Assembly: GCA_947591315.1 (NCBI GenBank)
Contig: CANQDD010000021.1
Span: 1-33,816 of the forward strand
Source of the DNA: an uncultured Clostridia bacterium
GTDB lineage: Bacteria; Bacillota; Clostridia; UBA1381
DNA length: 33,816 nucleotides
Reading direction: 5' to 3'
In this document: piece by piece, positions 12,506 to 20,795 of the stretch
Position numbering within the stretch: position 1 is the stretch's first letter
How the letters are laid out: each line of letters starts with the position of its first letter
Translations under genes and position numbers: made by a program
The notes under the pieces: generated by a model
Told to the model about the DNA's origin: nothing
Seen by the model: only the letters and a program-made list of their open reading frames with translations
Databases searched by the model: none

Positions 12506-12533
12506 TAAAGTCATCTCCTTATCAATATTGAAA

Positions 12534-12707
12534 TCAGAACTTTCTCTTTCTCGCCGCCTCAGACTTCTTCTTGCGCTTTACGCTGGGCTTCTCATAATGC
12601 TCACGCTTTCTGATTTCAGACATAACACCTGACTTTGCACACTGACGCTTAAAACGGCGAAGCGCGCTGTCGAGTGACTCATTATCTTTTACTCTTACTT
12701 CAGACAT
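12534..12707 (-). CDS. rpsU: 30S ribosomal protein S21
   Basis: A 57-residue basic protein, [20 protein letters not shown] followed by [20 protein letters not shown] and a lysine/arginine-rich tail ending ARKRKF. This is a full-length S21, which sits near the anti-Shine-Dalgarno end of 16S rRNA in the small subunit. ATG 12707 follows GGAGGGA at 6 nt; an upstream in-frame ATG at 12728 would place that site inside the coding sequence. It heads the rpsU-yqeY operon. Confidence 0.96.
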   Translation of the reverse strand: MSEVRVKDNESLDSALRRFKRQCAKSGVMSEIRKREHYEKPSVKRKKKSEAARKRKF

Positions 12708-12782
12708 GTATATCCCTCCCTCCGGCAAGTCAATCTTGAAAAAACGGACTTGATGGAATGCCGCAATTCATGCAACTATGTC

Positions 12783-12812
12783 ATTATACATTATTTAGGG
12801 TTAAAATGTCAA
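12783..12812 (-). promoter_or_regulatory. Promoter of rpsU-yqeY
   Basis: On the minus strand: TTGACA (12807-12812), 18 nt, TATAAT (12783-12788). It is divergent from the T-box promoter at 12872-12900, with 60 bp of AT-rich DNA between. Confidence 0.75.
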
Positions 12813-12871
12813 GTGTTTTATGAATTTTTATGCTTTAACTTTATTAAAAATATATTTTCTGTCTTATTTTA

Positions 12872-12900
12872 TTGACATTTTAAGTTTTTTGATATATACT
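12872..12900 (+). promoter_or_regulatory. Promoter of the T-box / ileS transcription unit
   Basis: TTGACA at 12872-12877, 17 nt, TATACT at 12895-12900; the transcript would start near 12907, a few bases before stem I of the T-box. Confidence 0.75.
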
Positions 12901-12906
12901 TAATAT

Positions 12907-13150
12907 ATGTATAAAGGCGATGACGGGGACAGTAAATTCCGTATGAAAGCGAAAGCGAGCCGCGGACGGTGTGAGCGCGGCGGCAAGTAAGCGGAAAAGA
13001 AAATCACCTCCGAGCCGCGCACCGAACGGTTTTACCAAATAGGCTGCGCCGGATTTCCTCCGTAACAGGGAACGCATATGACGGTATGACGAGTGGTATA
13101 ACGAAAGTACGGCTTTCGTCTTGTTATGCAAGGCGGAAGCCTTTTATATT
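12907..13150 (+). promoter_or_regulatory. T-box riboswitch, isoleucine specifier (AUC)
   Basis: Stem I opens with GATGACGGGGACAGTAA and shows the conserved distal motifs AGCGAGCC and GGTGTGAG. The 3' side GAAAATCACCTCCGAG places ATC (13003-13005, isoleucine) in the specifier position; its CCTCCG pairs with CGGGG on the 5' side. The antiterminator pairs ATGACGAG (13086-13093) with CTTGTTAT (13120-13127) and ACGAAAG (13101-13107) with CTTTCGT (13113-13119), leaving the 7-nt bulge TGGTATA, whose UGGU suits the ACCA end of tRNA-Ile. The competing terminator pairs 13111-13123 with 13129-13141 over 13 bp (including G-U pairs), followed by TTTATATT. Uncharged tRNA-Ile should favour readthrough. Confidence 0.92.
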
Positions 13151-13169
13151 CCGAAAGGGGAGAATTTTT

Positions 13170-14399
13170 ATGAAAAAATCGTTATTATTTCCGATTGCAG
13201 CAGCGGCGGTAATGCTCGGCGCGTCTGCCGCGAGCGCACAGACTGGTGACGTTATAGGTCACATATATTCGACCGATATTCGAGCGTATATAAACGATAC
13301 GGAAGTACCCGCCTACAACATAGGCGGCAGAACGGTCGTGATTGCGGAGGATCTGCTTACGAGCACCGAATATCACGACGAGTTCCGCACGCTGCTTGTC
13401 GGCGACTTTTACCCGAACGCTTTGAGCAGCGGCTCAAACGCCACTGACGGCGGCTCGGGACGAATTATCGGCGACATATACGAAACGGATATTAAGACGT
13501 ATATGTACGACAAGGAGCTTCCCGCGTACAATTTGAACGGCAAAACAGCCGTTGCAATCGAGGATCTGGGCGGCTTTAAGGAGTACAACGACCTCGGCGG
13601 CAGATATTTCTACGACGACGACACGCGCACGCTTAAACTCGATATTTTGTATTACAACTATAACGACAGTTTGACTATGCTCTTTGACAACGCGGCGGAC
13701 GTGACGTATTCGCTGAGCGAAGACAAAACTCACATAACTGCGGAGTACGTTCCCGCGGACAAGTTCAGCGTCGGCGGCAATACCACCGAAACGGAAGAGC
13801 TTACCGCATTCCTCGGCGAGAGGGGAAACGGCATGATACCTGTGACCGCCATGATAAACGGTGAGGAAAAACAGATAGGCTGGAATTTTACGCACGGCAC
13901 GAAAAGCTACTATCAAACCGGCTACAGAACGCCCGACGGCGGCTTTACCGACGGCTACGGCTATAGATTTACGGGAGAGGAAACCGAGGTTTACGAGCTT
14001 CGGGACGAAAAAATAAACTTTTACTTCATATACACCGACATTGCGAAGGACGCGGCAAAGGATCTCGAGCACCCTGCTTTAACGAAGCGCGAGGAGGTCG
14101 AAAAGGACTGGTGGCTGCACCATTGGAATAAGATAAACGACAAATTGGAAACGGACGATTACACGTTCATTTACGCGGGATTTTACGGCTTGCCCCACGG
14201 CGGCGCGTCGGAGAACCTGTTAAGAATTGAAAACGACGGCACCTACCGTGATTACGCCAAGGAATTTGAGTCCGTGAGCCTGTACGGACAGAAAACCTTC
14301 GACAACGTGACGATAGACAAGGAAAACGAAAAGTGCTATTTCCGTTACGACAAGGATTATGTGATAGATTTAAAGACCGGCGAAATGACGGCTAAATAA
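13170..14399 (+). CDS. Secreted protein with two copper amine oxidase N-terminal-like (stalk) repeats
   Basis: A 409-residue protein with a signal peptide (MKKSLLFPIAAAAVMLGASA, cleavage near ASA-QTG). Two tandem repeats follow: GDVIGHIYSTDIRAYINDTE with VPAYNIGGRTVVIAEDL, and GRIIGDIYETDIKTYMYDKE with LPAYNLNGKTAVAIEDLGG, then FYDDDTRTLKLDI. These resemble the stalk domain (copper amine oxidase N-terminal-like) of Clostridia surface proteins. The remaining about 270 residues are not recognised and are rich in tyrosine and acidic residues. ATG 13170 follows AAAGGGGAG. It sits between an isoleucine T-box and ileS, 32 nt before ileS, so its expression should follow isoleucine-tRNA charging. No enzymatic function is claimed. 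Confidence 0.72.
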   Translation: MKKSLLFPIAAAAVMLGASAASAQTGDVIGHIYSTDIRAYINDTEVPAYNIGGRTVVIAEDLLTSTEYHDEFRTLLVGDFYPNALSSGSNATDGGSGRIIGDIYETDIKTYMYDKELPAYNLNGKTAVAIEDLGGFKEYNDLGGRYFYDDDTRTLKLDILYYNYNDSLTMLFDNAADVTYSLSEDKTHITAEYVPADKFSVGGNTTETEELTAFLGERGNGMIPVTAMINGEEKQIGWNFTHGTKSYYQTGYRTPDGGFTDGYGYRFTGEETEVYELRDEKINFYFIYTDIAKDAAKDLEHPALTKREEVEKDWWLHHWNKINDKLETDDYTFIYAGFYGLPHGGASENLLRIENDGTYRDYAKEFESVSLYGQKTFDNVTIDKENEKCYFRYDKDYVIDLKTGEMTAK

Positions 14400-14431
14400 A
14401 ATTAAGTAAAAACTATTTGGGAGGATATAAA

Positions 14432-17400
14432 ATGTACGAAAAGGTATCTGCAAATCTTAATTTTGTGGAAAGGGAGAAGAAAACGGAAAAGTTCTGGCGC
14501 GACAACAACATATTCCAGAAGAGTATCGACGCGCGCGCCGACAGCGACACGTATATGTTCTATGACGGTCCCCCGACGGCGAACGGCAAGCCGCATATCG
14601 GACACGTTCTGACGCGTGTAATAAAGGATATGATACCGCGTTACCGCACGATGAAGGGTTACCGCGTGCCGCGTAAGGCGGGCTGGGACACTCACGGTCT
14701 GCCGGTCGAATTGGAGGTCGAAAAAAAGCTCGGTCTCGACGGCAAGGAGCAGATCGAGGAATACGGACTCGAGCCGTTTATAAAGGAATGTAAGGAAAGC
14801 GTCTGGAAGTACAAGGGTATGTGGGAGGACTTCTCGAATACCGTCGGCTTCTGGGCTGATATGGACGATCCGTACGTAACGTACCACAACGACTTTATCG
14901 AGTCGGAGTGGTGGGCGCTCAAAAAGATATGGGAAAAGGGACTGCTCTATAAAGGTCACAAAATCGTTCCCTATTGCCCGCGCTGCGGAACTCCGCTTTC
15001 GTCGCATGAGGTGGCGCAGGGCTACAAGGACGTTAAGGAACGCTCCGCGACGGCGAAATTTATCGTAAAGGGCGAGGAAAACACGTACTTCCTCGCGTGG
15101 ACGACAACGCCGTGGACGCTGCCGTCAAATGTCGCGCTGTGCGTGAACCCGAACGAAACTTACGTTAAAATAAAGGTCGGCGATGAGTATTATATTCTCG
15201 CCGAGGCGCTCGTTGAATCAAATATCGACGGCGAATACGAGGTCGTTGAAAAATACGTCGGAACGGATCTCGAATATAAGGAGTACGAGCCGCTTTTCGC
15301 GTTCGTGAACCCCGACAAAAAGTGCTGGTACGTAACGTGCGACAACTACGTAACGCTTACGGACGGCACCGGTATAGTTCATATCGCTCCGGCGTTCGGT
15401 GAGGACGACGCGAACGTTGGCAGAAAGTACGACCTGCCGTTCGTGCAGCTCGTTGACGGCAAGGGTCAGATGACGAAGGAAACGCCGTGGGCAGGTACGT
15501 TCTGCAAGGACGCGGACAAGGAAGTGTTCATAGATCTCGACAAGCGCGGACTTCTCTTTAACGCGCCGAAGTTCGAGCACAGCTATCCGTTCTGCTGGCG
15601 CTGCGACACGCCGCTCATCTACTACGCGCGCGACACGTGGTTCATAAAGATGACGGCTGTTAAGGACGATTTAATAAGAAACAACAAGACCATAAACTGG
15701 ATACCGAAAACGATAGGCGAGGGACGTTTCGGCTCGTGGCTCGAAAACGTGCAGGACTGGGGCATAAGCCGTAACCGTTACTGGGGTACGCCGCTCAATA
15801 TATGGGAGTGCGAGTGCGGCTGCCGCCACTCGATAGGCTCGATCGAGGAATTAAAGTCCATGTCCTCAAACTGCCCCGACGATATAGAATTGCACCGCCC
15901 GTACATCGACGCGGTAACGATAAAATGTCCCGACTGCGGCAGGGAGATGCACCGCGTGCCGGAGGTTATAGACTGCTGGTTCGATTCGGGCGCGATGCCG
16001 TTCGCACAGTGGCACTATCCGTTTGAGAACAAGGACGTGTTTGAAGCGACCTTCCCCGCCGACTTCATAAGCGAGGCGGTTGACCAAACGCGCGGCTGGT
16101 TCTATTCGCTGCTCGCGGAGTCAACGCTTATCTTCAACAAAGCGCCGTACAAGAACGTAATCGTTCTGGGACACGTCCAAGACGAAAACGGTCAGAAAAT
16201 GTCGAAGTCGAAGGGCAACGCCGTTGACCCGTTCGAGGCGCTTGAAAAGCACGGCGCGGACGCAATACGCTGGTACTTCTACTCGAACAGCGCGCCGTGG
16301 CTGCCGAACCGCTTCCATGACGGCGCCGTGTCGGAGGGTCAGCGCAAGTTTATGGGCACGCTCTGGAACACGTACGCGTTTTTCGTGCTTTACGCGAACA
16401 TTGACAACTTTGACGCGACAAAGTACACGCTTGAATACGACAAGCTGTCGGTAATGGACAAGTGGCTTTTGTCGAAGCTCAACACGCTCGTAAAGACCGT
16501 TGACGAGAACCTCAACGATTACAAGATAACCGAAACCGCCCGCGCTCTCGACAATTTTGTCGACGAGCTGTCGAACTGGTACGTACGCCGCAGCCGTGCG
16601 CGTTTCTGGGTAAAGGATATGCCGCAGGACAAAATCAACGCGTACATGACGCTTTACACAGCGCTTGTGACGCTGTGCAAGGCTGCCGCGCCGATGATAC
16701 CGTTCATGACCGAGGACATTTACCAGAACCTTGTCAGAAGCATCGACAAGACCGCACCGGAGAGCATACACCTGTGCGACTTCCCGACATATGACGAAAA
16801 GCTCATAGACAAGGAGCTTGAGGATAAAATGGAGGAGGTGCTGCGCATAGTCGTGCTCGGACGCGGCTGCCGCAACGCCGCGAATATAAAGAACCGTCAG
16901 CCGATTGGTAAGATGTATGTTAAGGCTGATTCGGAGCTTGACGGCTTCTATGTCGATATTATCGAGGACGAGCTTAACGTGAAGAATGTTGAGTTTACCG
17001 ACGATGTGGCGTCGTTCACGTCGTACAGCTTCAAGCCGCAGCTTAAAACGCTCGGCAGACGCTTCGGCAAAAATATAAACGCTGTGCGCGAGATTTTGGC
17101 GAATATTGACGGCGCGAAGGCTATGGCTGAAATAAAGGAGACGGGTAAGCTCACGATTGAGGTCGCGGGCGTGAAGGAGGAGCTCAGCGAGGAGGACTTG
17201 CTCATAGAGACGGCGCAGACCGAGGGCTTCGAGTCGAACAGCGACTACGGCGTAACGGTCGTTCTCGACACCAATCTCACGCCGGAGCTTATCGAGGAGG
17301 GCTTTGTGAGAGAGATCATCTCGAAGGTGCAGACGATGAGAAAGGACTCCGGCTTTGAGGTTATGGATCATATTAAGCTGAGCTGTGAGGGCAACGTGAA

Positions 17401-17545
17401 AATCGCGGATATTATCGCGAATAACGCGGACACGATCAAAGAAGAAACGCTCGCCGACGAGCTTGACACGAATGCCGCAGGCGGCAACACAAAGGAATGG
17501 AACATCAACGGCGAAACCGTTGTGATGGGTGTCGAGAAGGTGTGA
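14432..17545 (+). CDS. ileS: Isoleucyl-tRNA synthetase, long eukaryote-like type
   Basis: A 1037-residue class I aminoacyl-tRNA synthetase. The HIGH motif is at residues 55-58 (PPTANGKPHIGHV), KMSKS at 589-593. DWGISRNRYWGTPLNIWEC and the TTPWTLPSNVALCVNP editing-domain segment are typical of IleRS, and the tail FVREIISKVQTMRKDSGFEV fits the anticodon-binding region. The N-terminal start YEKVSANLNFVEREKKTEKF and total length fit the eukaryote-like bacterial form (often called IleS2), a type known in some bacteria for reduced mupirocin sensitivity; sensitivity here is not predictable. ATG 14432 follows GGGAGG. It is controlled, through the preceding gene, by the isoleucine T-box. Confidence 0.97.
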   Translation: MYEKVSANLNFVEREKKTEKFWRDNNIFQKSIDARADSDTYMFYDGPPTANGKPHIGHVLTRVIKDMIPRYRTMKGYRVPRKAGWDTHGLPVELEVEKKLGLDGKEQIEEYGLEPFIKECKESVWKYKGMWEDFSNTVGFWADMDDPYVTYHNDFIESEWWALKKIWEKGLLYKGHKIVPYCPRCGTPLSSHEVAQGYKDVKERSATAKFIVKGEENTYFLAWTTTPWTLPSNVALCVNPNETYVKIKVGDEYYILAEALVESNIDGEYEVVEKYVGTDLEYKEYEPLFAFVNPDKKCWYVTCDNYVTLTDGTGIVHIAPAFGEDDANVGRKYDLPFVQLVDGKGQMTKETPWAGTFCKDADKEVFIDLDKRGLLFNAPKFEHSYPFCWRCDTPLIYYARDTWFIKMTAVKDDLIRNNKTINWIPKTIGEGRFGSWLENVQDWGISRNRYWGTPLNIWECECGCRHSIGSIEELKSMSSNCPDDIELHRPYIDAVTIKCPDCGREMHRVPEVIDCWFDSGAMPFAQWHYPFENKDVFEATFPADFISEAVDQTRGWFYSLLAESTLIFNKAPYKNVIVLGHVQDENGQKMSKSKGNAVDPFEALEKHGADAIRWYFYSNSAPWLPNRFHDGAVSEGQRKFMGTLWNTYAFFVLYANIDNFDATKYTLEYDKLSVMDKWLLSKLNTLVKTVDENLNDYKITETARALDNFVDELSNWYVRRSRARFWVKDMPQDKINAYMTLYTALVTLCKAAAPMIPFMTEDIYQNLVRSIDKTAPESIHLCDFPTYDEKLIDKELEDKMEEVLRIVVLGRGCRNAANIKNRQPIGKMYVKADSELDGFYVDIIEDELNVKNVEFTDDVASFTSYSFKPQLKTLGRRFGKNINAVREILANIDGAKAMAEIKETGKLTIEVAGVKEELSEEDLLIETAQTEGFESNSDYGVTVVLDTNLTPELIEEGFVREIISKVQTMRKDSGFEVMDHIKLSCEGNVKIADIIANNADTIKEETLADELDTNAAGGNTKEWNINGETVVMGVEKV

Positions 17546-17597
17546 CAAGGGAGGCTCACGGTAGTACAGACAAAATACGACAAAAAGGGAGAATGAT

Positions 17598-18455
17598 ATG
17601 GACTTAACATCTCCGAAAGAGATACGCTCCGTACAGAGCAAATTCGGATTTACGTTCAAAAAAGGGCTCGGGCAAAATTTCCTGACGTCGCGCGAGGTAC
17701 TTGACGAAATCGTGCGAGCCGCAGGTCAAAAGAGCGGAATACTGGAAATAGGACCCGGCTTCGGAACGCTTACGCAGGCGCTTGCCGAAAGTGCGGAAAA
17801 GGTCGTTTCGATAGAGCTTGACGAAAGGCTATTGCCGGTTTTGGACTACACGCTTGCCGAATATGATAACGTAAAAATCGTTCACGGCGACGTGATGAAA
17901 ACAGACCTTCACAGCCTCATAAAAACCGAGTTTCCCGACATGAGCGTAAGCGTGGCGGCAAATCTTCCGTACTACATCACAACGCCGGTCATAACGCGGC
18001 TTTTGGAGGAAAAGCTGCCTGCTCAAAACATCGTTGTAATGGTGCAGAAGGAGGTCGCGGAAAGACTTTCGGCGCGCGAGGGTACGAAGGATTACGGCGC
18101 GATAACCGTGCTGTGCCGATACTACACCGAGCCCGAAATCGTAACCGTTGTGTCGGCGTCAATGTTCGTACCGCCGCCGAAGGTGGACAGCGCGGTGTTA
18201 AAAATGAAGGTTCTCCCCGAACCGTCGGTCAAGGTAAAGGACGAAAAGCTGTTTTTTAAGGTTGTGAAAGCGTCGTTCGCGCAAAGGCGCAAAACGCTCT
18301 TAAACTGCCTGTGCGCCGCGTTTCCGATACCGAAAACGGAAATGACCGAAATTCTCACAGAAGCAGTCAAAAATCCGTCAAGGCGAGGCGAAACGCTGTC
18401 GCTTGACGAGTTTGCGAAAATATCAGATATTATTTTTGAAAGGATGGATGGGTAA
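17598..18455 (+). CDS. rsmA: 16S rRNA dimethyladenosine transferase RsmA (KsgA)
   Basis: A 285-residue methyltransferase with FTFKKGLGQNFLTSREVLDE at the N-terminus, SAM-binding motif ILEIGPGFGTLTQAL at about residues 48-62, the acidic loop VSIELDERL, and the catalytic NLPYYITTPVI segment. The C-terminal FAQRRKTLLN motif is typical of the family. It dimethylates two adjacent adenosines (A1518 and A1519 in E. coli numbering) in helix 45 of 16S rRNA. It follows ileS by 52 nt with its own ribosome binding site (AAAGGGAG) and overlaps the next gene by one base. Confidence 0.96.
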   Translation: MDLTSPKEIRSVQSKFGFTFKKGLGQNFLTSREVLDEIVRAAGQKSGILEIGPGFGTLTQALAESAEKVVSIELDERLLPVLDYTLAEYDNVKIVHGDVMKTDLHSLIKTEFPDMSVSVAANLPYYITTPVITRLLEEKLPAQNIVVMVQKEVAERLSAREGTKDYGAITVLCRYYTEPEIVTVVSASMFVPPPKVDSAVLKMKVLPEPSVKVKDEKLFFKVVKASFAQRRKTLLNCLCAAFPIPKTEMTEILTEAVKNPSRRGETLSLDEFAKISDIIFERMDG

Positions 18456-18718
18456 TGGAATTTTTCACGTTGGGTGAAAGGCTAATGGTTTATCGTAAAA
18501 GAGCGGGACTTACAAAAACACAGCTCGCTCAAATGGCAGATATCTCTGTCTCCACATTGTCAAAATACGAGAACGATCAAGCGGAAAATCCGAACATAGA
18601 CGTTCTTTCCAATCTTGCTTTCGCGCTCGATGTAAGCATAAACAAATTGATTGTCGGCGTGGAGGATCCCAGGGCAAGAAAAACGCTGACGGGACTTATA
18701 AAGGTCAATGACGAATAA
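18455..18718 (+). CDS. Small XRE-family transcriptional regulator
   Basis: An 87-residue protein that is almost only a helix-turn-helix: LGERLMVYRKRAGLTKTQLA, QMADISVSTLSKYENDQAEN, then LSNLAFALDVSINKLIVG. The start codon overlaps the rsmA stop (TAATG at 18453-18457), so the two are translationally coupled. The short C-terminus lacks a sensor domain. Its targets are unknown. A strong terminator follows at 18724. Confidence 0.85.
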   Translation: MEFFTLGERLMVYRKRAGLTKTQLAQMADISVSTLSKYENDQAENPNIDVLSNLAFALDVSINKLIVGVEDPRARKTLTGLIKVNDE

Positions 18719-18723
18719 AAAGC

Positions 18724-18763
18724 AAAGAGGATTTCACCTTATAGGGTGAAATCCTCTTTTTTG
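18724..18763. terminator. Strong terminator between converging genes
   Basis: A perfect 15-bp stem (AAAGAGGATTTCACC at 18724-18738 with GGTGAAATCCTCTTT at 18745-18759) with a 6-nt loop and T-run on plus; the A-run at the other end makes it usable for the leftward transcript too. It overlaps the 3' end of the convergent small gene at 18739-18951. Confidence 0.9.
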
Positions 18764-18951
18764 TAGTCTGTTTTTAATCTCCGCATACGCCGTACCTTCT
18801 TTTTCAGTATGTCGTAACGGAACTTTTTGCAGGCTTCGGTCGTTGCGGGAAATGTCTTGCCCTTCAGCGTGCAAAGCATCTCGCCGTTTTCACTCTCCCG
18901 CGCCATGACGCACACGGCGCAGACCTTATTTATATCGCCCGAATAAATCAT
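18739..18951 (-). CDS. Small cysteine-containing hypothetical protein downstream of argS
   Basis: A 70-residue protein, MIYSGDINKVCAVCVMARES with C-x2-C at residues 11 and 14, two further cysteines (ENGEMLCTLKG and TEACKKFRYD) and a lysine/arginine-rich C-terminus. The four cysteines could hold zinc or an iron-sulphur cluster. The start overlaps the argS stop by one base (TAATG), implying co-translation, and the 3' end runs into the terminator stem. I do not recognise the family. Confidence 0.6.
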   Translation of the reverse strand: MIYSGDINKVCAVCVMARESENGEMLCTLKGKTFPATTEACKKFRYDILKKKVRRMRRLKTDYKKEDFTL

Positions 18952-20651
18952 TACATACTCTCCACCGTTTCTATTCCCAAAAGATACAGCGCCGTTTTTA
19001 CCGTGCGCGTGACCGCGTCTACTATCGCCAGACGCGCTTTTTTCGTTTCCTCGTCCACGTCGTCCTTCAGTATCGGATTTGTGGTGTAGAACTTGTTGAA
19101 CAGCCGCACGAGGTTTGTGACGTAGCGGTTGATGTAGAACGGCTCGTTTTTGTCAGCCGCGTCCTTGACCGCGTCCGCGAACGCGCCGAGGTGCTTTATA
19201 AGCGTGTACGCCTCGTCCGACACGGCTTTTGTCATGTCGGGCGCGGAATAATCAATATCCACTGCGCGTCTTAATATACTCCTGCCGCGCGCATAACCGT
19301 ACTGGCAGTAAGGCGCGCTCTCACCCTCGAAGTCAAGCATCGTGTCCCAGCTGAACACAATATCCTTTTCGCGCGACGAGTGCAGGAACGTGTACAGTAT
19401 CGCGCCGATGCCTATCTTTTTCGCCGCGTCCTCGATGTCGTCGACCTTTGACGCGTTGCTCTTTATTATTTCACGCGTTTTGTCGATTGATTCATTCAGT
19501 ACGTCCTCCAGAAATACAACGTCGCCGTGGCGCGTGGACATGGCTCTGCCCGGGAGCTTCACAAGTCCGAAGCCGACGTGCTCGCAGCCCTTCGACCACT
19601 CCCAGCCCGCCTTGTCCATTACGGCGAAAATCTGCTTGAAGTGCAGCGACTGCGGTATGCCGACAACGTAAATGTTCTTGTAAAAATCGTATGTCCTGTG
19701 GCGGTAAAGCGCGGCGGCAATATCGCGCGTCGCGTAAATCGTCGCGCCGTCGGACTTTAATATTATGCACGGCGGCATATTGAGGTCGGACAAGTCCACG
19801 ACCTGCGCCCCGTCCGACTCGACGAGCAGCCCCTTATCGCGTAATATATCCACAACCTCGTCCATCTTATCCGAGTAAAACGCCTCGCCGTTGTAGCTGT
19901 CAAACTTAACGCCGAGCATATCGTACACGCGCTTAAACTCGACAAGGCTCATCTCGCGGAAATACTCCCAAAGCTCCGTAGTTTCCCTGTCGCCGTCCTC
20001 TAACTTCTTAAAATATTCGCGCGCCTCGTCCTCCAGAGACGGATCCTTTTCCGCCTCCTCGTGGAATTTGACGTAGACCTTCAAAATCTCATTTATGGGA
20101 TCCTTCGCGATAACGTCCTTGTCGCCCCAACGGTGGTACGCGCATATAAGCTTGCCGAACTGCGTACCCCAGTCGCCCAGGTGGTTGAGCGACTGCACGC
20201 TGTAGCCGAGGTGCTTGTATATTCTTGCGAGCGAGTTGCCGACAGCCGTTGAAAACAGGTGACCGATGTGGAACGGCTTCGCGATGTTCGGCGAGGAATA
20301 TTCTATTAAAACAGTTCTGCCGCCGCCGATGTCGGAGCTTCCCCACGTATCGCCCGCGCTCCTTGCCGCCGTAACCGTGTCCGCGATATATTTCGCGCGG
20401 TTAAAGAAGAAATTGAGATAGCCGCCCTGAGCCTGCGCCTTTTCTATATATTCGTCGCCGGAGAGCTTTTCCGCAAGCTCCGCCGCAATCATAGGCGGCG
20501 CTTTGCGCATCACGCGCGCGAGCGGAAAGCACGGGAACGCGAGGTCGCCCATTTTCTCGTCGGGCGGCGTCTCGACGGCGTCCTCGACCGCCGCGCGGTC
20601 AAGTCCCGTTATCTCCGTTATTTTATCGATTATATGCTGCTTGAAATCCAT
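18951..20651 (-). CDS. argS: Arginyl-tRNA synthetase
   Basis: A 566-residue class I synthetase. YSSPNIAKPFHIGHL carries the HIGH motif and the LNHLGDWGTQFGKLICAYHR segment is diagnostic of ArgRS. The MST-R-HG motif (GRAMSTRHGDVV) stands at the KMSKS position, which is degenerate in many ArgRS. The N-terminal additional domain (residues 1-110) and the C-terminal anticodon-binding domain (FNKFYTTNPIL region) are present. Start ATG follows AAGGAG. A minus-strand promoter is at 20684-20712. No T-box is visible in the short leader. Confidence 0.97.
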   Translation of the reverse strand: MDFKQHIIDKITEITGLDRAAVEDAVETPPDEKMGDLAFPCFPLARVMRKAPPMIAAELAEKLSGDEYIEKAQAQGGYLNFFFNRAKYIADTVTAARSAGDTWGSSDIGGGRTVLIEYSSPNIAKPFHIGHLFSTAVGNSLARIYKHLGYSVQSLNHLGDWGTQFGKLICAYHRWGDKDVIAKDPINEILKVYVKFHEEAEKDPSLEDEAREYFKKLEDGDRETTELWEYFREMSLVEFKRVYDMLGVKFDSYNGEAFYSDKMDEVVDILRDKGLLVESDGAQVVDLSDLNMPPCIILKSDGATIYATRDIAAALYRHRTYDFYKNIYVVGIPQSLHFKQIFAVMDKAGWEWSKGCEHVGFGLVKLPGRAMSTRHGDVVFLEDVLNESIDKTREIIKSNASKVDDIEDAAKKIGIGAILYTFLHSSREKDIVFSWDTMLDFEGESAPYCQYGYARGRSILRRAVDIDYSAPDMTKAVSDEAYTLIKHLGAFADAVKDAADKNEPFYINRYVTNLVRLFNKFYTTNPILKDDVDEETKKARLAIVDAVTRTVKTALYLLGIETVESM

Positions 20652-20683
20652 ATTTACACTCCTTAAGTCCGTTTGTATCGGTT

Positions 20684-20712
20684 ATTTTATCACAACAGCC
20701 GTATATATGCAA
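20684..20712 (-). promoter_or_regulatory. Promoter of argS
   Basis: On the minus strand: TTGCAT (20707-20712), 17 nt, TAAAAT (20684-20689), about 30 nt before the argS start. Confidence 0.6.
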
Positions 20713-20734
20713 GAGTTAAGTCGAATTTTTAGCC

Positions 20735-20763
20735 TTGCCCGCCGCGTCCGTTTATGTTACAAT
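20735..20763 (+). promoter_or_regulatory. Promoter of the GH53 galactanase gene
   Basis: TTGCCC (20735-20740), 17 nt, TACAAT (20758-20763). The -35 is weak, which would suit an activated gene. Confidence 0.5.
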
Positions 20764-20795
20764 ATACGTATAACATAAAATCGGAGGGAATAATT

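Noticed and set aside
13434..14072. 212-residue minus-strand frame opposite the secreted stalk-repeat gene
   Set aside because: Composition of an antisense frame, and the plus-strand gene has a signal peptide, ribosome binding site and repeats.
16121..17659. 512-residue open frame on the minus strand, opposite ileS
   Set aside because: It lies entirely against the ileS and rsmA start coding strand, mirrors their codon periodicity, has no suitable ribosome binding site, and its composition (arginine, valine, histidine, leucine) is that of an antisense shadow.
19342..19671. 109-residue plus-strand frame opposite argS
   Set aside because: Antisense shadow of the highly conserved argS catalytic domain.
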